From contig CAWHMS010000001.1 in assembly GCA_963830495.1 (NCBI GenBank), forward strand, positions 186,001 through 250,000: a stretch of DNA of 64,000 nt, in the 5' to 3' direction. Under the pieces are notes generated by a model. The model was not told the origin of the DNA, ran no database searches, and saw only the letters and a program-made list of their open reading frames with translations. Every line of letters starts with the position of its first letter. The stretch's first letter is position 1. A program made the position numbers and the translations under genes. Shown here in pieces: positions 56,895 to 64,000 of the stretch. This DNA comes from CAWHMS01 sp963830495 (GTDB lineage: Bacteria; Actinomycetota; Actinomycetes; Propionibacteriales; Nocardioidaceae).

Positions 56895-58621
56895 GACGCA
56901 ACCCCTTCCTGGGTCCTGCTACGTCGCCGCCGGCTCGATGGGGGTTTCTCGAGAAGGTGCGAGCACATGCGATCGGCGAAGGCGGCGATGGTGAGACTGG
57001 GGTTGGCCCCGACCGGACCCGGCATCGCGGACCCGTCGGCGACGTACAGGCCGGGATGTCCGAACACCTCGCCCCACTCGTCGATCACGCCGGACTGCCG
57101 GTCTCTGCCCATCGGAGCGCCTCCGAGCGGGTGGACGGTGATGACGCGATGCATCCAGTCCATCGGGTTGGCGACGAACCGGCCACCGAGCCCCGCAGCG
57201 ATGTCCGCCATGGTGGACCGGACCTCGGCGAAGTAGTCCAGGCTGGTCTCCGTTGTCCAGTCGACGTCGAGGAAGCCGGTGCGCAGCCGCATGACCCCGT
57301 CGGGCACGTCGCGGCCCATGCCGAGCAGTGGCATGGTGCCGCCGGAGGCTCGGCCCTCACCGAGGGCACGGGCCAGCTCGGAGCTGATCTCGCTGCGTGG
57401 TGCGCCGAGGATGCGGGCGCGGAGCCGGGCGCTGCCGAAGGCGAGCCACCGCTGTATCTGCTGCTTGAAGTCGCCGACCTCGAGCAGCCAGTCGGCGAAT
57501 CCGGGGTAGCCGGCGTCCTCGACGTAGAACCCTCGACCGCGGCCGCCGTCGACCTCGTCCGGCATCCGGATCGCGCTGGTGATCACCGGAGCCGACGAGC
57601 TGCCCAGCGAGCCCTCGAGGCCTGCGTCGGACGCGTCCACGACGAAGCCGAGGAGGTCGCCGTTGCCGCTGAACCGGTGCCCGATCAGCGGACTGAGGGC
57701 GGGCAGCATCGACCTGTTGCGGAGAAGGAGGTACGTCGTACCCAGCGTCCCGGCCGCGAGGACAAGCCGGTCGCAGGTGATCTCGATGAGGGGCAGGCCC
57801 CGTGTCGGCGTCGGTGAGCCCTCGTGCTGGGGCTTGTGCTCGACGTACCGCACCGACCATCCCCCGCCCGGCCGGGGCGCGAACGACCGCACTTCGCATC
57901 GCGTGCGGATGTCCGCGCCGTGGTGGAGCGCGGCCGACAGGTAGGTGTGGTCGAGCGTGTTCTTGGCACCGTTGTTGCAGCCGAGGTCGCATGCCCCCGT
58001 CATCAGGCAGGTACGGCGCGGGACACCGTGCAGGTTGCCGTACTCCGGCTCAGGGATGGGGACGCCTTGCTGCGGATCGCCGCCGTTGGCCGAGAATGAC
58101 ACGGCCAGGGGCGGCAGTTGCCACTCGAGGCCGAGCCGGTCCGCCACAGCCTTGAGCGCCGCGGTCTTGGCGGATCGTTCGTAGCTCGGCTGGCCGGCGG
58201 GGAACCGTTGGACGCCGATCATCTTCTCGACGACGTCGTAGTGCCGGTCGAGCTTGGCGCGGGTCACCGGCCACGTCTCCGTGCCGCCCTCGAAAGGTGA
58301 GTCCTGGACGAACCACTTCTCGTCCTTGCGGAGCAGCACGTTGGCGTAGATGAGCGAGCCGCCGCCGAGCCCACTCGACACGACCGCCTCGATGCCCCGG
58401 AAGGACCAGATGTGGAAGAGCCCGTGCCGGCCCTCGCTGGGGTCCCAGAAGTTCCGGCTCATCTCGCTCGGCGACCGGGCGAACGAACCGGGAGGGTAGC
58501 GCTTGCCCCGCTCCAGCAGCACGACGCTGTGGCCCGCCTCGGCGAACCGGTAGGCGGTCACCGACCCACCGAAGCCGGAGCCGACCACGACCGTCGCCAC
58601 GTGTTCAGGCATGGTGCTCAT
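56891..58621 (-). CDS. GMC oxidoreductase, cholesterol-oxidase-like (first copy)
   Basis: A 576-residue FAD alcohol oxidoreductase and the first gene of the operon. VVVGSGFGGSVTAYRFAEAG (11-30) binds FAD, VLLERGKRYPPGSF follows, and SGLGGGSLIYANVLL is the second FAD segment. CLMTGACDLGCNNGAKNTLD has three cysteines. VITVHPLGGAPMGRD carries the catalytic His, and VADGSAMPGPVGANPSLTIAAFAD closes the FAD fold. ATG at 58621 is used, with ATG 58612 as an alternative. No twin-arginine signal is seen. Substrates of this branch are usually sterols or other hydrophobic alcohols, but none is proven here. Confidence 0.87.
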   Translation of the reverse strand: MSTMPEHVATVVVGSGFGGSVTAYRFAEAGHSVVLLERGKRYPPGSFARSPSEMSRNFWDPSEGRHGLFHIWSFRGIEAVVSSGLGGGSLIYANVLLRKDEKWFVQDSPFEGGTETWPVTRAKLDRHYDVVEKMIGVQRFPAGQPSYERSAKTAALKAVADRLGLEWQLPPLAVSFSANGGDPQQGVPIPEPEYGNLHGVPRRTCLMTGACDLGCNNGAKNTLDHTYLSAALHHGADIRTRCEVRSFAPRPGGGWSVRYVEHKPQHEGSPTPTRGLPLIEITCDRLVLAAGTLGTTYLLLRNRSMLPALSPLIGHRFSGNGDLLGFVVDASDAGLEGSLGSSSAPVITSAIRMPDEVDGGRGRGFYVEDAGYPGFADWLLEVGDFKQQIQRWLAFGSARLRARILGAPRSEISSELARALGEGRASGGTMPLLGMGRDVPDGVMRLRTGFLDVDWTTETSLDYFAEVRSTMADIAAGLGGRFVANPMDWMHRVITVHPLGGAPMGRDRQSGVIDEWGEVFGHPGLYVADGSAMPGPVGANPSLTIAAFADRMCSHLLEKPPSSRRRRSRTQEGVAS

Positions 58622-58781
58622 CGCCTCGCTTCCGCACAGGCATCTCCCCCGACCCGGCGTGCTGCGCCGCCGGGCGAAGCCGCAGTCGCGCGTACGCCGC
58701 CACGGCGTGCTCGGGCAGCACGTCTTGTTGTGAACGTAGGCCATGGGATCAGGCTGGGTAAATGAACCCTTCAACCCGCCA

Positions 58782-58805
58782 GGCATAGCCCAGATGCGCT
58801 ATGCC
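58782..58805 (-). promoter_or_regulatory. 24-bp operator-like dyad upstream of the GMC operon
   Basis: GGCATAGC-N8-GCTATGCC is a perfect inverted repeat with two-turn geometry, in the 260-bp gap between the divergent GMC operon and coaE. It is 161 bp upstream of the operon start. A second loose repeat GGGT-N6-ACCC lies at 58756-58769. A reverse-strand -10 candidate TACGTT is present between dyad and gene. No regulator gene is adjacent. Confidence 0.5.
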
Positions 58806-58881
58806 GTCGCGGCGGCGCGGCCTGGATTCGCCTGTCGTGGCGCGGCAGCCGATGACGGTGGCCGTGTGACAGGGTGGCGGC

Positions 58882-59472
58882 ATGGTGCGTGTGGCGCTCA
58901 CCGGAGGCATCGGGGCAGGCAAGACGTCGGTGAGTGACCTGCTCGCCGAGCACGGTGCTGTCGTGATCGATGCCGACCTGCTCGCACGCGAGGTGGTGGC
59001 GCCCGGCACCGCGGGGCTGGCCGAGGTCGTCGTGGCCTTCGGTCCCGACGTACTGACCGAGGCCGGCGAGCTGGATCGTGGTGCCCTGGGACGGCGAGTC
59101 TTCGCCGACGACGGCGCGCGCCAGCGGCTCGAGGCGATCGTGCATCCACGGGTCCGGGCCAGAGCCCGCGAGATCGAAGCCGCCGCTGCTCGGGATGCCG
59201 TCGTGGTGCACGTGATCCCGCTGCTGGTCGAGACCCGTCAGGCGGCCGACTTCGACGTGGTCGTGGTGGTCGACGTACCCGAGCAGGTGGCCCAGGAGCG
59301 GCTGACGTCGTCGCGAGGTATGACACCGGCCGAGATCGAGGCGCGGGTAGCGGCTCAGGCCAGCCGTGACGAACGGCTCGCAGCCGCCAGTGAGGTCATC
59401 GTCAACGACGGGACCCACGAGCAGCTACGAGCCGACGTGGACGCGCTCTGGTCGCGCCTGCAGCTGCGCTGA
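58882..59472 (+). CDS. coaE: Dephospho-CoA kinase
   Basis: Phosphorylates the 3'-hydroxyl of dephospho-CoA, the last step of CoA synthesis. The 196 residues are the usual bacterial size without the C-terminal GrpB-like extension found in mycobacteria. The P-loop is VALTGGIGAGKTSVS (4-18), IDADLLAREVV binds substrate, IVHPRVRA is the lid-side motif, and HVIPLLVETRQAADFDVVVVVDVP is the core strand pair. It usually follows rpsA in actinobacteria; here it is separated from it by about 9 kb. Confidence 0.95.
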   Translation: MVRVALTGGIGAGKTSVSDLLAEHGAVVIDADLLAREVVAPGTAGLAEVVVAFGPDVLTEAGELDRGALGRRVFADDGARQRLEAIVHPRVRARAREIEAAAARDAVVVHVIPLLVETRQAADFDVVVVVDVPEQVAQERLTSSRGMTPAEIEARVAAQASRDERLAAASEVIVNDGTHEQLRADVDALWSRLQLR

Positions 59473-59524
59473 TCCGCAGCGGCAGGGTCGAGATGCGCAG
59501 GTGGCCCTTCCAGGCGGCCACCGA

Positions 59525-59576
59525 TCAGTTGTCAGAACCCAGTGACGCTATAGGGCAACCACAATCTGACAAGTCG
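59525..59576 (+). repeat. Palindromic repeat between coaE and the sigma factor gene
   Basis: TTGTCAGA (59529-59536) and TCTGACAA (59565-59572) form 8-bp arms. On the reverse strand the segment contains CGACTTGTCAGA-N3-TGGTTGCCC, which matches the left arm of the element in the Sir2-RecQ frame. Placed between convergent genes, it may act as a bidirectional terminator. Confidence 0.6.
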
Positions 59577-59581
59577 GCAGG

Positions 59582-60547
59582 TCAGGCGGCCAGATCCGGG
59601 TCGGCGAGCTTGCGGAGCTTGGCCAGCGCCTCACGCTCGAGCTGTCGCACCCGCTCGGCCGACACACCGTGCCGGGCGCCGATGTCGGCGAGCTTCTCCT
59701 GCCGGCCGTCGGTGAGGCCGTAACGGGAGCGGATGACGTCGGCTGAGCGCTCGTCCAGCAGCTCGACCAGCTCGTCCAGCCGCTGGCGCGACTCGACGTC
59801 CAGCACGGCTGAATCGGGGCCGGGCGCCGCCTCTCGCGCGACCAGGTCGCCTAGCGAGGTGTCGCCGTCTTCGTCGACCGGTGTGTCCAGGCTCACATGG
59901 TCACGACCCCACGAGATCAGCTCCAGCACCCGATCGACCTCGATGCCGAGCTCGTTGGCGATCTCCTGTGGCTCGGGCTCGCGACCGAGCTGGCGCTCGA
60001 GGGTGCGGCGAGCCGACCCGATCTGGTTGAGCTCCTCGACGACATGGACCGGGAGCCGGACCACCCGCGCCTGCTGCGCGATGCCCCGGGTGATGGCCTG
60101 CCGGACCCACCAGGTGGCGTATGTGGAGAACTTGAAGCCCTTGGCGTAGTCGAACTTCTCCACAGCGCGGATCAGGCCGGTGTTGCCCTCTTGGATCAAG
60201 TCGAGCATGGGCATCGCGGACCGACCGTACTTCCGCGCGATCGACACGACCAGCCGGAGGTTCGCCTGGATGAACTGCTGGAGCGCCTTGTCGCCCTCGC
60301 GGACGAGCCACTCGAGCTCCTCACGCGAGGCGCGCTTGGGTGCGCCGCCCCGGGCCCGGGCGATCCGGCCGGTGTCGAGCAGGTGCTGGGCGAACAGACC
60401 CGCCTCGATGGTCTTGGACAGCTCGACCTCGGTGGCGGCGTCGAGCAGGGGAGTGCGGGCGATCTCGTCGAGGTACATGCCGACGCTGTCGCGCCCCTCG
60501 ATCGTGCTCTCGCGTGACTCCACCGTTGCTGTGCGACGAGTGGCCAC
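59582..60547 (-). CDS. RNA polymerase sigma-70 factor, principal-like (group 2)
   Basis: A 321-residue primary-like sigma factor, SigB/HrdA class by size. Region 1.2 is GRDSVGMYLDEIARTPLL. Region 2 has LRLVVSIARKYGRSAMPMLDLIQEGNTGLIRAVEKFDYAKGF's conserved core and then FSTYATWWVRQAI. Region 3 includes RLPVHVVEELNQI, and region 4.2 ends VSAERVRQLEREALAKLRKL. It lacks the long N-terminal extension of the principal sigma, so it is not expected to be the main sigma factor. The GTG at 60547 is preceded by AGGAGAG; a longer upstream reading is unlikely. Confidence 0.9.
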   Translation of the reverse strand: MATRRTATVESRESTIEGRDSVGMYLDEIARTPLLDAATEVELSKTIEAGLFAQHLLDTGRIARARGGAPKRASREELEWLVREGDKALQQFIQANLRLVVSIARKYGRSAMPMLDLIQEGNTGLIRAVEKFDYAKGFKFSTYATWWVRQAITRGIAQQARVVRLPVHVVEELNQIGSARRTLERQLGREPEPQEIANELGIEVDRVLELISWGRDHVSLDTPVDEDGDTSLGDLVAREAAPGPDSAVLDVESRQRLDELVELLDERSADVIRSRYGLTDGRQEKLADIGARHGVSAERVRQLEREALAKLRKLADPDLAA

Positions 60548-60712
60548 TGGCTCTCCTCTCCTGAGGGCGTTCCGCGGGTGCACAGATGACAACGCGTCTG
60601 TGACCCCGAAGATTCCGGCCCCGATGACCCGGAATGTCCGCCCGGCTCCCGCTGCGGGAGTACCCGATAGAACGCCGGTTTCCACCCGAAGGTTGCCGCT
60701 CTCAGCGGTTTC

Positions 60713-62845
60713 TTACGTCCAAGGTTGTACGCCGTGCGACGCGCGTGCGATGTCGACGATCCAGGCGAGGTAGTCGGCGGTCTCCCGCCAGGCGTCGTAC
60801 CGCCCACTGGCGCCGCCATGACCCGCCGACATCTCGCACTTGAGCAGGATCGGCTTGTCGGTGATGGCGGTGGCCCGGAGCTGGGCCACCCACTTGGCCG
60901 GCTCGACGTAGAAGACGCGCGTGTCGTTGATGTTGGTGATGGCGTAGATGGCTGGGTAGGCGCCGGCCTCGATGTTCTCGTACGGCGAGTAGGACTTGAT
61001 GTAGGCGTAGACCTCCGGGTCGTGCAGGGGGTCACCCCACTCGTCCCACTCGTTCACGGTCAACGGCAACGACGGGTCGAGGATCGTCGTGAGCGCGTCG
61101 ACGAACGGCACGTGCGCCACGATCCCGGCGAAGAGCTCAGGCGCCATGTTTGCGACCGCGCCCATGAGCAGACCGCCGGCGCTACCGCCGTGCGCGACCA
61201 GCCGAGCCGGCGAGGTCCAGCCGTCGTCGATCAGGTGCTGGGCGGCGTCGACGAAGTCGGTGAAGGTGTTGCGCTTGGTCAGAGTCCTGCCGTCCTCGTA
61301 CCACTGGCGGCCCATCTCGCCGCCCCCTCGGATGTGCGCGACGGCGACGACGACGCCGCGATCGAGCAGTGACAGCCACGGAATGCGCATCACCGGGTCG
61401 ATGCTGATCTCGTACGAGCCGTACCCGTAGAGCAGCGCGGGAGCCTTGCTCCGCGCTGCCACGTCGCGGCGATGGATGACCGAGACCGGGATCCGGGCAC
61501 CGTCCCGCGCGGTCGCCCACTCGCGGACCTGGACGTAGTCGGCCGGGTCGTAGCCACCCAGCACCTGCTGCTGCTTGCGCAGATGTCGCTGGCCGGTCTC
61601 CGGGTCGACCTCGAAGACGCTCGACGGCGTGAGCCAGGACTGGTAGCCGAGCCGAACCAGCGGCTGCTCCCAGTCGCTGAAGCCGGTGGCGTGGACGTCG
61701 TACATCGGCTCGTCCCACTGCAGGTCGGAGCCGTCGCCGAGTCCGCCGTCGCCGAGGCGGAAGACGCGTACCTGGGGCAGCCCGTGCTGTCGCAGGTTGA
61801 CCACCACGGCGCTAGCCGATGCCCCGACGTCGACCACGCGCACGTCGTCACTGGGCGCGATGACCGTCGAGAGCTCGTCGAGCGAGTGCAGGCCCGTCGA
61901 CCCGGTGCCCAGGGTGAAGTTGAGGGCGTCCTTGTTGTGCAGCACGAGCAGTACGTCGTCGGACCCGATCACCGCGTGCTCGACGGAGTACTCGACCCCG
62001 GTCTCCCGGGGCACCACCACCTCGAAGTCGCCGGTCGGGTCGGCCGCGTCGAGCAGCCGACATTCGCTCGTGGTCCTGGAGTGGGAGTCGACGAGGAGGA
62101 ACCGGTCCGACGTCGTACGCGAGATCGAGGTCCAGAAGCGGTCGTCAGCCTCGTGGTGGACCATTACGTCGGCTGCGGCGTCGGCGCCGAGGGCGTGCCG
62201 CCAGATCTTGTCCGGGCGCCAGCTGTCATCGACGGTGGAGTAGAAGAGATGGGTGCCGTCGGCGGACCAGGTCACCCCGCCCACCGTGTTGGCGATCGTG
62301 TCGGACAGCAGCTCACCGGTGCGCAGATCCTTGACCACGACGGTGTAGCGCTCGTCGCCGACGACGTCGGTCGAGTAGGCCACCAGGGTCTCGTCCAGGG
62401 TCACCGAGAAGGCGCCGAGTCGGAAGAACTCCTGCCCTTCGGCGAGCTCGTTGCCGTCGACCAGCACCTCTTCGCCCGGTATGTCGACACCGGGCTCCAG
62501 GACCGGCGGGGTCCAGTCGTCAGCGCCCGCCTTCGTGCGGCAGATCAGGGCGTACTGCTGCCCCTCGACGGTGCGCTGGTAGTACCACCAACCGCCGGAG
62601 CGGCTCGGGACCGAGAGATCGGTCTCCTGGGTGTGGGCCTTGATCTCGCCGAAGATCGCCTCGCGCAGATCCGCCAGGTGTGCGGTGCTCGCCGCGGTGT
62701 AGGCGTTCTCCGCCTCCAGATACGCACGGGTCTGCTCGCTGTCCTTGTCCCTGAGCCACTCGTAGCTGTCGATGAACGTGTCACCGTGATGGGCGCGCTC
62801 GGTGGGGATCTGGGCTGCGACGGGAGGGGTGGGGGAGTCACTCAC
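60713..62845 (-). CDS. ptrB: Prolyl oligopeptidase-family serine peptidase (oligopeptidase B-like)
   Basis: A 710-residue S9A peptidase cleaving after basic residues in small peptides. The N-terminal beta-propeller starts at HHGDTFIDSYEWLRDKDSEQ, the family opening. The catalytic domain has GYGSYEISIDPVM, HIRGGGEMGRQWYEDG, nucleophile Ser555 in HGGSAGGLLMG, Asp641 in NINDTRV and His676 in SAGHGGASGR. The start is GTG at 62845, overlapping the MFS gene end by 8 bp. A TAGTGT hexamer 8 nt upstream of the GTG would also allow a separate leaderless transcript. It is cytoplasmic, with no signal peptide. Confidence 0.92.
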   Translation of the reverse strand: MSDSPTPPVAAQIPTERAHHGDTFIDSYEWLRDKDSEQTRAYLEAENAYTAASTAHLADLREAIFGEIKAHTQETDLSVPSRSGGWWYYQRTVEGQQYALICRTKAGADDWTPPVLEPGVDIPGEEVLVDGNELAEGQEFFRLGAFSVTLDETLVAYSTDVVGDERYTVVVKDLRTGELLSDTIANTVGGVTWSADGTHLFYSTVDDSWRPDKIWRHALGADAAADVMVHHEADDRFWTSISRTTSDRFLLVDSHSRTTSECRLLDAADPTGDFEVVVPRETGVEYSVEHAVIGSDDVLLVLHNKDALNFTLGTGSTGLHSLDELSTVIAPSDDVRVVDVGASASAVVVNLRQHGLPQVRVFRLGDGGLGDGSDLQWDEPMYDVHATGFSDWEQPLVRLGYQSWLTPSSVFEVDPETGQRHLRKQQQVLGGYDPADYVQVREWATARDGARIPVSVIHRRDVAARSKAPALLYGYGSYEISIDPVMRIPWLSLLDRGVVVAVAHIRGGGEMGRQWYEDGRTLTKRNTFTDFVDAAQHLIDDGWTSPARLVAHGGSAGGLLMGAVANMAPELFAGIVAHVPFVDALTTILDPSLPLTVNEWDEWGDPLHDPEVYAYIKSYSPYENIEAGAYPAIYAITNINDTRVFYVEPAKWVAQLRATAITDKPILLKCEMSAGHGGASGRYDAWRETADYLAWIVDIARASHGVQPWT

Positions 62846-64000
62846 GAGGCGACACACTAGCCGCCGGTTCCGGCGCAACGCGACCGAGATTCCGCACGGA
62901 GGGGGAGAGCAGCGTCGACAGGGCGATGAGCACATAGACGACAGCCGACATGATGAGCACGTCCTGGGCGTCGAAGATCTCCGCCAGCGGACCGTAGGCC
63001 ACCTGCCCGACCGGGATCGCGACGAACGAGCCGAACGCGTCGTACGACGCAACCCGGGACAGCACTTCGTTCGGCACGTGCTCGTGGTACGCCGTCTGCC
63101 AGCCGATCGAGAAGACCTCGACGCCGCAGCCGGCGATGAAGGACAGCAGCATGAGGGGCGCAAGCACAGGGTCGAGCCCGAGCAGCAGCATGGGTGGCGC
63201 GAAGGCGCACATCCCGATCATGCCGGCTCGGACCGGCCGCTCGAGCCGCCAGCGCATCATGACGACCGTCATGACGAGCAGCCCCGCCGCCTCGGCGCTC
63301 AGCACCCAGCCCCAGCCGCGCACCCCGATGGTGTCCTCGGCGACAGTCGGCCCAAGGATGAACCAAGCCCCGGCGTGGAGGCGTTCATCAGGCCGAAGGC
63401 CAGCACGACCACCCACACCCACTGCATCGAGGTGAAGACGGACCACCCTTCGCGGAGGTCGCGCCACATTGACGGAGCCGCGAGCCGCTCCCGGGCGAGG
63501 GCGGCCGGCAGCTTCATCCTGGCCATGCACCAGGCGGCCAGCGCCCAGGTGGCGGCGTCGAGGAGCAGCGCCCAGCCGGACCCCACGACCACGACGAGGA
63601 GCGCGCCGATCGTCGGCCCGAGGACGGCGAGGCCGTTGCGCGAGAAGCCGAGCATCGCGTTGGCCTGCTGGATGTGGGTGCGCGGCACCACCTGGGGTAC
63701 GACGCCCTGCATGGCCGGGAAGGTGAAGGCGCTGACGGTGCCGTTGAGCGCCTCGAGGGCGACGATCATCCACAGCTCCGCGGAGCCGGTGAGCAGCAGT
63801 ACCGCCACCGCGGCCTGGGTGACGGCGGAGAGGTAATGCGAGATCTGCATGACCGCCGACCGGGAGAACCGGTCCGCGACGACACCCCCCACCAGCAGGA
63901 ACACGACCATCGGGACGCTGCGCGCCGCCAGCACCAGCCCGAGCGCACTGGCGGAGTCGGTGAGGTCGAGGACGGCGAAGGTCAGTGCGATGGGCGCGAT
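62838..64000 (-). CDS. MFS transporter, truncated at window edge, one frameshift
   Basis: The N-terminus lies beyond the window; the visible reading starts in frame at 64000 (IAPIALTFAVLDLTD). VLAARSVPMVVFLLVGGVVADRFSR is the conserved loop 2-3 region of major facilitators. Several helices follow to VVLAFGLMNAS near 63380. There one base appears missing, and the reading continues in another frame as GAWFILGPTVAEDTIG, with six more helices to the stop at 62838. It resembles drug/proton antiporters of the Bcr/TetA-like group, but the substrate is unknown. The stop overlaps the peptidase start. Confidence 0.72.
   Translation of the reverse strand, partial: RAHRTDLRRPRPHRLRQCARAGAGGAQRPDGRVPAGGGCRRGPVLPVGGHADLALPLRRHPGRGGGTAAHRLRGAVDDRRPRGAQRHRQRLHLPGHAGRRTPGGAAHPHPAGQRDARLLAQRPRRPRADDRRAPRRGRGVRLGAAPRRRHLGAGRLVHGQDEAAGRPRPGAARGSVNVARPPRRVVRLHLDAVGVGGRAGLRPDERLHAGAWFILGPTVAEDTIGVRGWGWVLSAEAAGLLVMTVVMMRWRLERPVRAGMIGMCAFAPPMLLLGLDPVLAPLMLLSFIAGCGVEVFSIGWQTAYHEHVPNEVLSRVASYDAFGSFVAIPVGQVAYGPLAEIFDAQDVLIMSAVVYVLIALSTLLSPSVRNLGRVAPEPAASVSPRE

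Noticed and set aside
60548..60712. Stress-sigma (GTTT-N15-GGGTA type) autoregulated promoter before the sigma gene
   Set aside because: GGGTAC is present on the reverse strand but no matching -35 GTTT lies at the right distance.

Overview
The window is high-GC actinobacterial DNA (roughly 70% G+C by eye). GTG starts are frequent, adjacent genes often overlap as ATGA, GTGA or TGATG, and GTCGTACG-type words are common. Gene content and codon habit suggest Nocardioides or a close relative in Nocardioidaceae. This is inference from content, not a phylogeny.

The left part (1-23.8 kb) is largely conserved housekeeping DNA: the tail of an HGxxPAAW-type membrane protein, trpC-trpB-trpA, a SCO-type lipoprotein, lgt, a VIT1-type transporter, gltB-gltD, pyk, a GH3 (NagZ-like) lipoprotein, an ANTAR response regulator (PdtaR type), pepN, a PaaI-type thioesterase and polA. 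The order trp-lgt-pyk-pdtaR-polA-rpsA-coaE recalls the Mycobacterium tuberculosis Rv1611-Rv1631 region, from memory. A LAGLIDADG-type gene beside a short tRNA with a CAA anticodon interrupts this backbone at 14.7-15.6 kb.

The segment 23.7-37.4 kb is a cell-envelope locus: a MOP-family flippase, a large membrane protein, a tiny DUF2613 protein, a GT4 glycosyltransferase, a SAM methyltransferase, an AftD-like arabinofuranosyltransferase (one frameshift), an acyltransferase, a GT-C-like membrane protein and a DUF3068 protein. Three of its transcription units carry the same 15-bp element (ACTCRCTGGTARSAT) 26-34 nt before their start codons.

From 37.4 to 47.8 kb lie mixed genes: a decayed SGNH hydrolase/FN3 gene, AIM24, a secreted beta-propeller protein, a methyltransferase, a continuous 1028-codon Sir2-RecQ fusion joined through a 26-bp-arm palindrome, a small unknown, a flavin reductase-like protein, a lipoprotein and an APH-type kinase.

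From 47.9 kb onward, rpsA is present but carries four frameshifts. The usual rpsA-coaE pair is separated by about 9 kb: an SGNH lipoprotein and a six-gene reverse-strand operon (GMC oxidoreductase, SFTETM-motif protein, membrane metallophosphoesterase, second GMC oxidoreductase, alpha/beta hydrolase, acetoacetate decarboxylase-like protein). A GGCATAGC-N8-GCTATGCC dyad precedes this operon. coaE, a principal-like sigma factor, an oligopeptidase B and a truncated, frameshifted MFS transporter close the window.

The frameshifts in rpsA, aftD and the MFS gene sit in otherwise intact, conserved genes. I read them as more likely sequence errors than true loss, but the sequence alone cannot settle it. 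No CRISPR array, insertion sequence, integrase or replication origin was seen. The only gene-free stretch above about 300 bases is 5472-5772, described below.
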